NCBI GenBank assembly: GCA_035303785.1
Contig: DATGRI010000018.1
Location: forward strand, 1 to 45,784
DNA from: Sphingobacteriaceae bacterium
GTDB lineage: Bacteria; Bacillota; Sulfobacillia; Thermaerobacterales; RSA17
Reading direction: 5' to 3'
Length of the DNA: 45,784 bases
Shown here: in pieces, positions 8,100 to 15,428 of the stretch
Layout of the letters: each line of letters begins with the position of its first letter
How positions within the stretch are numbered: position 1 is the first letter of the stretch
The notes under the pieces: generated by a model
The model's database searches: none
Told to the model about the DNA's origin: nothing
What the model saw: only the letters and a program-made list of their open reading frames with translations
Made by a program: the position numbers and the translations under genes

Positions 8100-8113
8100 A
8101 GGAGGGTTGCGCC

Positions 8114-8839
8114 ATGTTCCGAACGCTGCGCGAAGACATCAAGGTAATCTTCGAACGTGACCCCGCGGCCCGTAGTGTAATCGAAGTCCTTTTGACCTAT
8201 CCCGGCCTCCACGCCATCTGGGGCCATCGCATCGCCCACTGGCTGTACAACCGGAAGTTCTTCACCCTGGCCCGGCTGGTCAGCCACATTACCCGGTTTT
8301 TGACGGGCATCGAGATCCACCCCGGCGCCCGCATCGGCAAGGGCTTCTTTATCGACCACGGCATGGGCGTGGTCATCGGCGAGACGGCCGAGGTGGGCGA
8401 CAACGTGACCCTCTACCAGGGGGTCACTTTGGGAGGAACGGGCAAGGAGCGGGGCAAGCGGCACCCCACCATCCAAGACAACGTCATCATCGGCGTGGGC
8501 GCCCGGGTGCTGGGCTCCATCACCGTGGGCGCCAATTCCAAGATCGGCGCCGGGGCGGTGGTGGTAAAGGACGTGCCGCCCAACTGCACCGTGGTCGGCG
8601 TGCCCGGCCGCATCGTGGTCAGGGACGGCAAGCGGGTGGGCGGCCCCGACCTGAACCACGGCGACCTGCCCGATCCCGTGTACGAAGCACTGGTGGGCAT
8701 GCGGGATCAAATCGAGCGGCTCACCGGCGAGGTGGCCCGCCTGAAGGAGCAAGCGGAGCAGTGGCAAGAACGGGCGCAGCGCCTGGAGGAAGAGTTGTCC
8801 CGCGGCCCCACGGTGGCCGCCGGCTCCCACTCCTCCTGA
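8114..8839 (+). CDS. cysE: serine O-acetyltransferase
   Basis: Makes O-acetylserine from serine and acetyl-CoA, the first step of cysteine synthesis. The 241 residues begin with a helical domain (about 1-65), then a left-handed beta-helix of hexapeptide repeats (about 66-170) with the catalytic pair D81-H82 in [12 protein letters not shown] and the acyl-CoA loop [12 protein letters not shown]. The C-terminal 60 residues are unusual: a charged, coiled-coil-like segment (about 195-232) in place of the usual short tail. ATG 8114 has AGGAGGG at 8100-8106. First gene of the T-box-controlled operon cysE-cysS-rlmB. Confidence 0.95.
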   Translation: MFRTLREDIKVIFERDPAARSVIEVLLTYPGLHAIWGHRIAHWLYNRKFFTLARLVSHITRFLTGIEIHPGARIGKGFFIDHGMGVVIGETAEVGDNVTLYQGVTLGGTGKERGKRHPTIQDNVIIGVGARVLGSITVGANSKIGAGAVVVKDVPPNCTVVGVPGRIVVRDGKRVGGPDLNHGDLPDPVYEALVGMRDQIERLTGEVARLKEQAEQWQERAQRLEEELSRGPTVAAGSHSS

Positions 8840-8871
8840 CGGTTCTGGGCCCCGGCTGAAAGGTGACTGCC

Positions 8872-10344
8872 TTGGAGATATTGATTTACGACACCTTGTC
8901 GGGCGAGAAGGAGCCCATCGAACCCCGGGAAGACGGCCTCATCACCATGTACACCTGCGGGCCCACGGTGTACGACAGCACCCACGTGGGCCATTTAATC
9001 CCGCCGGTGGTGGGGGATGTGGTCAAGCGCTTCCTGGAGTCCCGGGGCTGCCGGGTCAAGTGGGCCCACAACTTCACCGACGTGGAAGACAAGATCATCC
9101 GCAAGGCCAACGAACTGGGGACAACCCCCGAGGCCGTGGCCGAGCGCTACATCCAGGAATACCTGGAAGTCATGGATGCCATGGGCATCGATACGGTGGA
9201 TGTGTATCCCCGGGTCAGCGAGCACATGGAGGACATCGTGAACACCATCGCCGACTTGGTGGACAAAGGCGCCGCCTATGTGGTCAACGGCGACGTCTAC
9301 TTCGACGTGGCCAGGTTTCCCGAGTACGGGCAGCTTTCCGGGCGCAACGTGGAAGAACTCCTGGCGGGCGCCCGCATCGAGCCCGACCCCCGGAAACGGA
9401 ACCCGGCCGATTTCGCCTTGTGGAAGTCGGCCAAGCCGGGGGAGCCTTCCTGGCCCAGCCCGTGGGGACCGGGCCGTCCCGGCTGGCATATCGAATGCTC
9501 CGTCATGTCCGTGAAGCACCTGGGCTATCCCATCGACATCCATGGGGGCGGCATCGACCTCATCTTCCCCCACCATGAAAACGAGATCGCCCAGGCCGAG
9601 GCCCACCAAGGGAAGGGGCCCTTCGTCCGCCATTGGCTCCACACGGGTCTGCTGACCATGGGCGACGAGAAGATGTCCAAGTCCCTGGGCAATTTCCACC
9701 GGGCCAAGGACATGCTGGAGCGCTTCGGGCCCATGGTGCTGCGCTTTTTCATCCTCTCCCACCACTACCGCAGCCCCAGGGAGTACAGCCTGGAGCGGCT
9801 GGAAGAAGCCCGGCGGGCCTGGCAGCGGCTGCACAACGCCGTCGGCAATCTGCGGGAGGTGTTGGCGTCGGCCCCGGCCCCGGGGGCGGCGGGCCAAAAG
9901 GAGCTGCCGGCGGAGGTGCGCGAGACCCTGCAGCGGCTGGCGGACCTGACCCATGAGGACGGGCCCTTCGACCAGGCCATGGCCGACGACTTCAATACGC
10001 CCCAGGCCATCGGCGTGCTGTTCCAGGTGGTGCGGGAAGTCAACAGCCTGCTGGGCCAGGGTAAGCCGGGCCCCCAGGTGGCGGCGGCCCTCAGGGGGGC
10101 CCTGGACTTCCTGATGACCAAGGGCCGCCTGCTGGGCATCCTGGGCTTGGAGGACCCGGCGGCCGTCGGCGACCGGGACGGCGTCGCCCAGCAGTTGCTG
10201 GACCTGTTGCTGGACATCCGCCAGGATGCCCGGGAGCAGCGGGACTGGGCTCTGGCCGACCGCATCCGGGACGGGCTGGCGGAACTGGGCATCATCGTGG
10301 AAGATACGGCCTCCGGCGCCCGGGTGCGCTGGGAACGGCGCTGA
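8872..10344 (+). CDS. cysS: cysteinyl-tRNA synthetase
   Basis: Class I synthetase that charges tRNA-Cys. The 490 residues contain the HIGH-type motif PTVYDSTHVGH following C29, the KMSKS loop at 267-271, the zinc ligands C29, the C in IECSV and the HH of FPHHENEIAQ, and the helical anticodon-binding C-terminus. Start: TTG 8872 lies five bases after AAGGTGA; GTG 8863 would give three more residues but lacks a ribosome binding site. It shares one base with the next gene (TGATG). Cysteine demand should raise this and cysE together through the T-box. The mrnC gene that often follows cysS is absent. Confidence 0.96.
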   Translation: MEILIYDTLSGEKEPIEPREDGLITMYTCGPTVYDSTHVGHLIPPVVGDVVKRFLESRGCRVKWAHNFTDVEDKIIRKANELGTTPEAVAERYIQEYLEVMDAMGIDTVDVYPRVSEHMEDIVNTIADLVDKGAAYVVNGDVYFDVARFPEYGQLSGRNVEELLAGARIEPDPRKRNPADFALWKSAKPGEPSWPSPWGPGRPGWHIECSVMSVKHLGYPIDIHGGGIDLIFPHHENEIAQAEAHQGKGPFVRHWLHTGLLTMGDEKMSKSLGNFHRAKDMLERFGPMVLRFFILSHHYRSPREYSLERLEEARRAWQRLHNAVGNLREVLASAPAPGAAGQKELPAEVRETLQRLADLTHEDGPFDQAMADDFNTPQAIGVLFQVVREVNSLLGQGKPGPQVAAALRGALDFLMTKGRLLGILGLEDPAAVGDRDGVAQQLLDLLLDIRQDAREQRDWALADRIRDGLAELGIIVEDTASGARVRWERR

Positions 10345-11111
10345 TGCCGCCGGACTCTGTCGAAGAGTACATAGAAGGCCGCCAGGCGGTCCGGGAAGCC
10401 CTCCGGGCCGGCGTTCCCCTGACCTGGGTGCGCATCGCCCGGGGCGCCAGGGGGCCGGCCATGGCCGAAATCATGGAGGCCGCCCGGGAGGCCCAGGTGC
10501 CCGTCTTCACCGTGGACCGGCGCCAGTTGGACCGGCTGACGGGCGGCCGGCGGCACCAAGGGGTGGTGGCGGCCTACGCCGGCTTTCGCTACCGGGACCT
10601 GGCGGACATCATCGCCCAGGCCCAGGCGGCGCCCGCAGATCCCTTCATCCTGCTGGCGGCGGGCATCCTGGATCCCCGCAACCTGGGCTCCTTGATCCGG
10701 ACGGCGGAAGGAGCGGGCGTCCACGGGGTGGTCATCCCCCGCCACCGGTCCGCCCTGGTCACCCCCACCGTCATCAAGGCATCGGCGGGAGCGGCCCTCC
10801 ACATGCCCGTGGCTGTGGTCGCCAATTTGAGCCAGGCCATCGTCCAGCTGAAGGAGCACGGGCTGTGGGTGGTGGCCGCCGATCCCGAGGGGGAGGAGTC
10901 CCTCTACACCGCCGACCTGCTGGGCCCCATCGCCGTGGTGGTGGGGGGCGAAGGCAAGGGCATCCCGCCCCTGGTGCGCAAGCACTGCGACATGGGCCTG
11001 CGCATCCCCATGCAGGGCCGGGTGACGTCGTTGAACGCCGGCGTGGCCGGCGGGCTTATACTGTATGAAATAGTGCGGCAGCGGCTGTTAAATGGTAAAA
11101 GGGAAAAATAA
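10344..11111 (+). CDS. rlmB: TrmH/SpoU family rRNA 2'-O-methyltransferase (RlmB type)
   Basis: SPOUT-class methyltransferase, probably for 23S rRNA G2251. The 255 residues show an N-terminal RNA-binding substrate domain (about 1-80) and a catalytic domain with motif 1 NLGSLIRTAEGAGV, motif 2 VVVGGEGKGI, and motif 3 IPMQGRVTSLNAGVAGG, with the conserved Asn and the trefoil-knot region. It overlaps cysS by one base, so it is translationally coupled to the operon. Exact site specificity is inferred from the cysS-rlmB neighbourhood common in Bacillota. The end of the gene and the region after it become A/T-rich. Confidence 0.9.
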   Translation: MPPDSVEEYIEGRQAVREALRAGVPLTWVRIARGARGPAMAEIMEAAREAQVPVFTVDRRQLDRLTGGRRHQGVVAAYAGFRYRDLADIIAQAQAAPADPFILLAAGILDPRNLGSLIRTAEGAGVHGVVIPRHRSALVTPTVIKASAGAALHMPVAVVANLSQAIVQLKEHGLWVVAADPEGEESLYTADLLGPIAVVVGGEGKGIPPLVRKHCDMGLRIPMQGRVTSLNAGVAGGLILYEIVRQRLLNGKREK

Positions 11112-11144
11112 AGTATTCCATCGGGTTTTTGGTTTCTCCTTTTC

Positions 11145-11174
11145 TTGACCCTCCTTTGGGGGCAAGAGTATAAT
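11145..11174 (+). promoter_or_regulatory. sigma-A promoter upstream of sigH
   Basis: TTGACC (11145-11150), 18-base spacer, TATAAT (11169-11174). The leader to the GTG start would be about 175 bases, A/T-rich at first. A second, weaker candidate is TTGACT (11239-11244), 17 bases, TATGCC (11262-11267). Confidence 0.7.
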
Positions 11175-11354
11175 AGGGCAACCAAATCGTCAGGAAACTG
11201 CTTAAAATCATTTTTTTCCGCCAGCCATTCCTTAATTTTTGACTGTTAGTTTCTTTAGGGATATGCCTAGGATTGGCGGCAGCGGCCGGATCATCCAGGA
11301 CTGGATTTGTCCGGCAAGCGGTTTCCGGGGTTGTCCCTACGGAGGCGATGCTGG

Positions 11355-12038
11355 GTGGATGTAAATTCACAGCATGAGTCCTGGTATGCGCAACAGGTGG
11401 ACTTCGAAAACAAAGTGGATGAAGAAATAGTCGAAATCGCCCGCAGCGGCAATTCCGATGCGCTGGAGTATCTCATCGGCAAGTACAAAAATTTCGTCCG
11501 GGCCAAGGCCCGCTCTTATTTCCTCATCGGCGCCGACCGGGAAGACATCATCCAGGAAGGCATGATCGGCCTGTACAAGGCCATCAGGGATTTCCGCAGC
11601 GACAAGCTGTCGTCTTTCCGGGCCTTCGCCGAACTGTGCATCCAGCGGCAAATCATCACCGCCATCAAGACGGCGACGCGGCAAAAGCACATTCCCCTCA
11701 ATTCCTATGTTTCCCTGAACAAGCCCATCTACGAAGAGGACTCCGACCGCACCCTGCTGGATGTAATTTCCGGCACCCGCATCACCGACCCCGAGGAACT
11801 CATCATCAGCCGGGAAGAGTTCGGGGACATCGAGCAGAAGATGGGCGAAATCTTGAGCGACCTCGAGTGGAAGGTGCTCATGGCCTATCTGGACGGCAAA
11901 TCCTATCAGGAGATCGCCGACGAGTTGGAGCGGCACGTCAAGTCCATCGACAACGCCCTGCAGCGGGTCAAGCGCAAGCTGGAGCGCTACTTGGAAAACC
12001 GCAACAGCCAGTGGGAGCGGATTACCGGATCCGTGTGA
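11355..12038 (+). CDS. sigH: RNA polymerase sigma factor SigH (sigma-70 family)
   Basis: Alternative sigma factor of the SigH/Spo0H type (competence and early stationary phase or sporulation in Bacillus). The 227 residues carry region 2 (SGNSDALEYLIGKYKNFVRAK, then the -10-binding helix REDIIQEGMIGLYKAIRDF) and region 4 (LSDLEWKVLMAYLDGKSYQEIA followed by a helix-turn-helix ending in RVKRKLERYL). GTG 11355 has GGAGGCG at 11341-11346; a longer frame to 11307 lacks family similarity. In many Bacillota sigH follows yacP, which is absent here. Downstream is tRNA-Thr with its own likely promoter. Confidence 0.93.
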   Translation: MDVNSQHESWYAQQVDFENKVDEEIVEIARSGNSDALEYLIGKYKNFVRAKARSYFLIGADREDIIQEGMIGLYKAIRDFRSDKLSSFRAFAELCIQRQIITAIKTATRQKHIPLNSYVSLNKPIYEEDSDRTLLDVISGTRITDPEELIISREEFGDIEQKMGEILSDLEWKVLMAYLDGKSYQEIADELERHVKSIDNALQRVKRKLERYLENRNSQWERITGSV

Positions 12039-12046
12039 CGGCGTAA

Positions 12047-12076
12047 TTGCAGGCGTTGCGGCTCCTGTGTTAGGAT
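12047..12076 (+). promoter_or_regulatory. possible promoter of tRNA-Thr(TGT)
   Basis: TTGCAG (12047-12052), 18-base spacer, TAGGAT (12071-12076), about 55 bases before the tRNA. Confidence 0.45.
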
Positions 12077-12131
12077 ACTGGTGCTTGGAAGCGGCCGCCC
12101 GGCGGCCCGGGCGGCCCAATCCATCCCTCAC

Positions 12132-12204
12132 GCTGGCGTAGCTCAATCGGTAGAGCGACTCCCTTGTAAGGAGTAGGTCGTCGGTTCGATTCCGACCGCC
12201 AGCT
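12132..12204 (+). tRNA. tRNA-Thr(TGT)
   Basis: Acceptor GCTGGCG (12132-12138) pairs with CGCCAGC (12197-12203), discriminator T at 12204. The anticodon loop CTTGTAA is closed by ACTCC/GGAGT and reads TGT (threonine). The T arm contains GGTTCGATTCC. The 3' CCA is not encoded. Two mismatch-free stems and a following terminator support a stand-alone tRNA unit. Confidence 0.95.
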
Positions 12205-12220
12205 CAGCCGCAGAGCAGCG

Positions 12221-12254
12221 CCCCGCAAGGAATTGCGGGGTTCTTTAGTTTTTT
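12221..12254 (+). terminator. intrinsic terminator after tRNA-Thr(TGT)
   Basis: Perfect 8-bp stem CCCCGCAA (12221-12228) / TTGCGGGG (12233-12240) with a GGAA tetraloop, followed by TTCTTTAGTTTTTT. Confidence 0.88.
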
Positions 12255-12437
12255 CGCCCCCGGTTTTTGAAGGAAATTATGGAATCCGCACCGTATAAAC
12301 CATATAAGACAAAAAGTCCATCGAAACACCGCCGCTTTCATTAGGTAAAAACTTTCAACAAGTCACATAAAAATTGGCAGGAGAACCGGCGGGGGGCATC
12401 GGGCGCTGCCGGTTCCACCCGGTCGGGGGACATGCAA
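12255..12437 (+). other. A/T-rich leader of the GAF-GGDEF-EAL gene
   Basis: About 180 bases without a gene. The first 130 are clearly poorer in G+C than the surroundings and hold TATA-like stretches (for example TATAAA at 12294-12299), but no clean -35/-10 pair. GAACCGGC (12383-12390) pairs perfectly with GCCGGTTC (12408-12415) just before the ribosome binding site. No match to the c-di-GMP (GEMM) riboswitch could be made by eye. Confidence 0.4.
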
Positions 12438-14309
12438 GTGGGCAATGATGCCGAGGCCGTAAGCCTCGATAAGTTGTTGAAATCCCTATTGCCTTTCGTG
12501 TGTGAAGTTACAGGCGCCCCAACTGGCTGGATATTTCTGAAGACCGATGACCAGGAGTTTGCCGTGGCCGCCGCCTATGGGCTCCCTGACGCCCTGGCGG
12601 CCGACGACTGGGGCGCCTTGCGGTACCAGCCGTGCCGCTGCCAGCAGAGGGTGATGGAGGGGGAGTGGGCCCGCCCCACCAATTTGGTGCCGTGCCAGCG
12701 GATGGAATTCGTCTACGGGCGCCGGCACGCCCTGTGCCGGCACATCAGCATTCCCCTGCAGCGGGATGGGGAACTGCTGGGCCTCCTTAACCTGGCCTAT
12801 CCCGCCCACCGGCCGCCCTTCAGTCCCGCCGAGATGCGCCTCTTCGACGTGGTGGGTGAAGCGGTGGCCGCAGCGGTGCACAAGGCGTCCCGCCGGGGCC
12901 CGGGAACAGCCGCCGTAGTCGGGAAGCAGATCCCTACGGCCTTGCCGGCCGCCGGCCGGCTCCAGCAGCCCCCCGGACCGTTCCCGGCGACGGCCCTCAT
13001 TCATGAGCTTTCCGGCGGTCCCAGGGATCCCCTGACGGGCCTGCTGAACCAGGCGGGCTTTGAGCAGGAATTGAAAAAACAGGCCGTCAACGCCGCTCTC
13101 AACGATGCGCCCTGGGCCCTGCTCCATCTGGACTTGGACCACTTCCACGATGTCAACGAAAGCCTGGGAAACCGGGCGGGAGACCAATGGCTGAAGCGCT
13201 TCGCCGCCTTGCTGGCGGAAAGTTCGCCCCCGACGGGCATCACGGGCCGCCTGGGCGGGGACAAATTCGGCATCGTCCTTCCCGGCGGGGGTGTTGATGA
13301 GGCCCTGCACCTGGCCCAGGAGGTACTGCGGCGCATGGACCGGCACATGGCCGAGGGCGGGGGTGCCCAGGCCATCATCAAGCCCACGGCCAGCATCGGC
13401 GTCGTCGTCTACCCCGACCACGGCATCACGGTGAAAGACTTGATGACCAAGGCCGATTTGGCCATGTACGAGGCCAAATACGAAGGGGGCAACCGGGTCG
13501 TCCTGTACTCGGCGGACGTGCAGGGCGGGGAGGAAATCGCCGCCCGGCTGGCCTGGACGCGGCGCATCCGGGAAGCCTTGCGCCAGGACCGCCTCCGGCT
13601 CTTCTGGCAGCCCATCTACAGCCTGGATGACCGGCAGGTGGCCCTCTATGAACTCCTCCTGCGCCTGGAGGAGCCCTGCGGGGCCATCATCGAGCCCAAC
13701 GTCTTCCTGCCCCATGTAAACAAGTCCAACTTGATGCTGGAAATAGACCTGTGGGTGGTGCGGCAAGCCCTCAACCTGCTGGCCAAGGCGGGGAACCGGG
13801 CGCCCCTGAAACTGGCGGTCAACCTGGCGGGCCGCTCCTTCACCGACCAGCATTTCATGGCCGTGGTGCGGGATGAACTGCGGCGGTCCCAGGTGGATCC
13901 CACCCGCTTGATGTTCGAGATCACCGAGCAGGCGGCCATCGACGACATCGCCAACGCCCGCAGGCACATCATGGCCATGCAGGACCTGGGCTGCCGCCTG
14001 GCTTTGGACGACTTCGGCACCGGGTTCGCCGGCTTCAATCTCTTGAAGCGCCTGCCCGTGGAATTCGTCAAGATCGACGGCAGCTTCATCCACGACCTGT
14101 CCCAAAGCGCCGTGGACCAGCGGCTGGTCAAGGTCATGGTGGAAGCCATCCACGCCTTGGGCAAGAAGACCGTGGCCGAATTCATCCAAGACCCGGCCAG
14201 CCTGGCCATCCTGCGGGGCCACGGGGTGAAGTACGGGCAGGGCAACTACTTCGGGAGTCCCGCACCCATCCCGCCGGCCCCGGCTCCTGAAGGCCGGCCG
14301 TCGCTTTAG
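12438..14309 (+). CDS. GAF-GGDEF-EAL c-di-GMP signalling protein with degenerate GGDEF
   Basis: Likely c-di-GMP phosphodiesterase or c-di-GMP/GTP-sensing protein, 623 residues from GTG 12438 (GGGGGA at 12425-12430); ATG 12432 would add two residues but sits too close to that site. Residue numbers here count from ATG 12432. GAF domain about 8-150 with a cluster C68, C70, C88, C102, H104. GGDEF domain about 198-360; its signature is GGDKF (275-279), so the catalytic acidic residue is Lys and cyclase activity is doubtful. EAL domain about 375-605: the motif reads ELL (407-409) but the metal and catalytic ligands N464, E496 or E499, D526-D527, K547, E583 and Q603 are present. Cytoplasmic; no membrane segment seen. 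Confidence 0.88.
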   Translation: MGNDAEAVSLDKLLKSLLPFVCEVTGAPTGWIFLKTDDQEFAVAAAYGLPDALAADDWGALRYQPCRCQQRVMEGEWARPTNLVPCQRMEFVYGRRHALCRHISIPLQRDGELLGLLNLAYPAHRPPFSPAEMRLFDVVGEAVAAAVHKASRRGPGTAAVVGKQIPTALPAAGRLQQPPGPFPATALIHELSGGPRDPLTGLLNQAGFEQELKKQAVNAALNDAPWALLHLDLDHFHDVNESLGNRAGDQWLKRFAALLAESSPPTGITGRLGGDKFGIVLPGGGVDEALHLAQEVLRRMDRHMAEGGGAQAIIKPTASIGVVVYPDHGITVKDLMTKADLAMYEAKYEGGNRVVLYSADVQGGEEIAARLAWTRRIREALRQDRLRLFWQPIYSLDDRQVALYELLLRLEEPCGAIIEPNVFLPHVNKSNLMLEIDLWVVRQALNLLAKAGNRAPLKLAVNLAGRSFTDQHFMAVVRDELRRSQVDPTRLMFEITEQAAIDDIANARRHIMAMQDLGCRLALDDFGTGFAGFNLLKRLPVEFVKIDGSFIHDLSQSAVDQRLVKVMVEAIHALGKKTVAEFIQDPASLAILRGHGVKYGQGNYFGSPAPIPPAPAPEGRPSL

Positions 14310-14337
14310 GGCCTGCGGGAGCAGGCGCCGTCGGTCC

Positions 14338-14366
14338 TTGCTTCACCGCCCGGCCGGGGCTATACT
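14338..14366 (+). promoter_or_regulatory. possible upstream promoter of the tRNA cluster
   Basis: TTGCTT (14338-14343), 17-base spacer, TATACT (14361-14366). Confidence 0.5.
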
Positions 14367-14394
14367 GGATACGGTCAATGCCCCAGCCTGCGCG

Positions 14395-14423
14395 TTGACC
14401 ACAGGCCCCGAAGATGCTAGAAT
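14395..14423 (+). promoter_or_regulatory. promoter of the tRNA-Tyr/fMet/Thr cluster
   Basis: TTGACC (14395-14400), 17-base spacer, TAGAAT (14418-14423) preceded by TGC, an extended -10. The start site would be just upstream of tRNA-Tyr at 14437. Confidence 0.75.
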
Positions 14424-14436
14424 AGGCAAGTGCCCA

Positions 14437-14519
14437 GGAGAGGTACCGAAGTGGCCAAACGGGGCGGACTGTAAATCCGCTGGCGAACGCCTTCGGAGGT
14501 TCGAATCCTCCCCTCTCCA
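14437..14519 (+). tRNA. tRNA-Tyr(GTA)
   Basis: 83-base class II tRNA with a long variable arm. Acceptor GGAGAGG (14437-14443) pairs with CCTCTCC (14512-14518), discriminator A at 14519. The loop CTGTAAA, closed by GCGGA/TCCGC, has anticodon GTA at 14471-14473. CCA is not encoded. Confidence 0.95.
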
Positions 14520-14552
14520 CAGGAGCCGGCCACATTGGCGCCGAAAGTTTGA

Positions 14553-14629
<77 letters not shown>

Positions 14630-14650
14630 ATTTGTTTTATCTTCTCTCGA

Positions 14651-14726
14651 GCTGGCGTAGCTCAATAGGCAGAGCGCTTCCATGGTAAGGAAGAGGTCGG
14701 CGGTTCGATTCCGCCCGCCAGCTCCA
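14651..14726 (+). tRNA. tRNA-Thr(GGT)
   Basis: Acceptor GCTGGCG (14651-14657) pairs with CGCCAGC (14716-14722); discriminator T, encoded CCA (14724-14726). The loop ATGGTAA is closed by CTTCC/GGAAG and reads GGT (threonine). It is closely similar in the acceptor and T arms to the tRNA-Thr(TGT) at 12132. Confidence 0.95.
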
Positions 14727-14733
14727 GCGGGAC

Positions 14734-14769
14734 AAGGGGCCGATCCCCTGGGGGTCGGCCCCTTCCTGT
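14734..14769 (+). terminator. hairpin after the tRNA cluster, weak U-tract
   Basis: AAGGGGCCGA-T-CCCC pairs with GGGGTCGGCCCCTT around a TG loop (14734-14764), a very stable stem with one bulged base. The tail CCTGTT is poor in T, so this may be a processing barrier as much as a terminator. Confidence 0.6.
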
Positions 14770-14784
14770 TGCAGCCCCGATTCA

Positions 14785-14813
14785 TTGACACCGGCAGGGC
14801 ACCGTGCTAAAGT
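14785..14813 (+). promoter_or_regulatory. promoter of rpmG-tRNA-Trp-secE-nusG
   Basis: TTGACA (14785-14790), 17-base spacer, TAAAGT (14808-14813). The start site would be about 25 bases before the rpmG ATG. Confidence 0.75.
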
Positions 14814-14844
14814 GGGAAAGCCTTTTTTGGTGGAGGGAATCCCG

Positions 14845-14994
14845 ATGCGTGTAATTGCCACCCTGGAGTGCACCAACTGCAAGCGGCGCAACTACCAGAC
14901 GACGAAAAATCGCCGCACCACGACCGCCCGCTTGGAATTGAAAAAATATTGCCGCTGGTGCAAGGGCCATACCTTGCACAGGGAGACGCGATAA
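14845..14994 (+). CDS. rpmG: 50S ribosomal protein L33
   Basis: Small subunit-associated protein of the 50S particle, 49 residues, normal length. It is the zinc-binding (C+) form with C9/C12 in ECTNC and a second pair in YCRWC. ATG 14845 follows GGAGGG at 14832-14837. Position upstream of tRNA-Trp, secE and nusG is classic for Bacillota. Confidence 0.96.
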   Translation: MRVIATLECTNCKRRNYQTTKNRRTTTARLELKKYCRWCKGHTLHRETR

Positions 14995-15028
14995 GGTAGA
15001 ATACTTCCGCAGTCCGTAAGGGACTTCT

Positions 15029-15102
15029 AGGCCCGTAGCTCCAATTGGCAGAGCAGCGGACTCCAAATCCGCGGGTTGGGGGTTCGAATCCCTCCGGGCC
15101 TG
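15029..15102 (+). tRNA. tRNA-Trp(CCA)
   Basis: Acceptor AGGCCCG (15029-15035) pairs with CGGGCCT (15095-15101), discriminator G at 15102. The loop CTCCAAA is closed by GCGGA/TCCGC and gives anticodon CCA. The 3' CCA is not encoded. It lies between rpmG and secE. Confidence 0.95.
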
Positions 15103-15133
15103 CAAAGAACCACCCAAAGTCGCCGATAATAAA

Positions 15134-15159
15134 AAAGACTTGGTGGTCTTTCTTTTTTT
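15134..15159 (+). terminator. terminator-like hairpin between tRNA-Trp and secE
   Basis: AAAGAC (15134-15139) pairs with GTCTTT (15146-15151), followed by CTTTTTTT (15152-15159). No promoter is visible between it and secE, so polymerase must read through at some rate for secE and nusG to be made. The upstream AACCACCC (15109-15116) could pair with part of GGTGGT and open the hairpin. Confidence 0.6.
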
Positions 15160-15174
15160 GTCCGAAACTGTCCA

Positions 15175-15405
15175 ATGGGCCCTTGCCCGGTCGGAAGCGG
15201 AAGTGAGGAATTGGCCTTTTTTTCGAAAGCCGGCAAGTTTCTGCGGCAAGTCTGGCTGGAGTTGCGGCGGGTCGTATGGCCGAATCGGCAGCAAACCATA
15301 ATCTTTACGGTAGTCGTATTCGCAGCGGTCCTGTTTGCCAGTACGATGATCTGGGTGATTGACGCCTTGCTGGCGGGGCTCTTTTCCCTCGTCATGCCCC
15401 GTTAA
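15175..15405 (+). CDS. secE: preprotein translocase subunit SecE
   Basis: Small clamp subunit of the SecYEG channel. An amphipathic helix (FFSKAGKFLRQVWLELRRVVWP, with the conserved WP turn) precedes one membrane segment (about 41-62, IIFTVVVFAAVLFA). ATG 15175 gives 76 residues but lacks a ribosome binding site. TTG 15211 gives 64 residues, the usual size, and is preceded by GGAAG at 15199-15203; it may well be the true start. Followed by nusG after 23 bases. Confidence 0.93.
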   Translation: MGPCPVGSGSEELAFFSKAGKFLRQVWLELRRVVWPNRQQTIIFTVVVFAAVLFASTMIWVIDALLAGLFSLVMPR

Positions 15406-15428
15406 TGCCACGTTAGGAGAGGGCCGAC

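Noticed and set aside
11175-11354. SigH-dependent autoregulatory promoter before sigH
   Set aside because: AGGAAACT at about 11193 resembles a -35 element of the SigH type, but no GAAT-like -10 follows at the right distance.
12255-12437. c-di-GMP riboswitch before the GGDEF-EAL gene
   Set aside because: The conserved GEMM core sequences were not found; only one hairpin and A/T-rich sequence are present.
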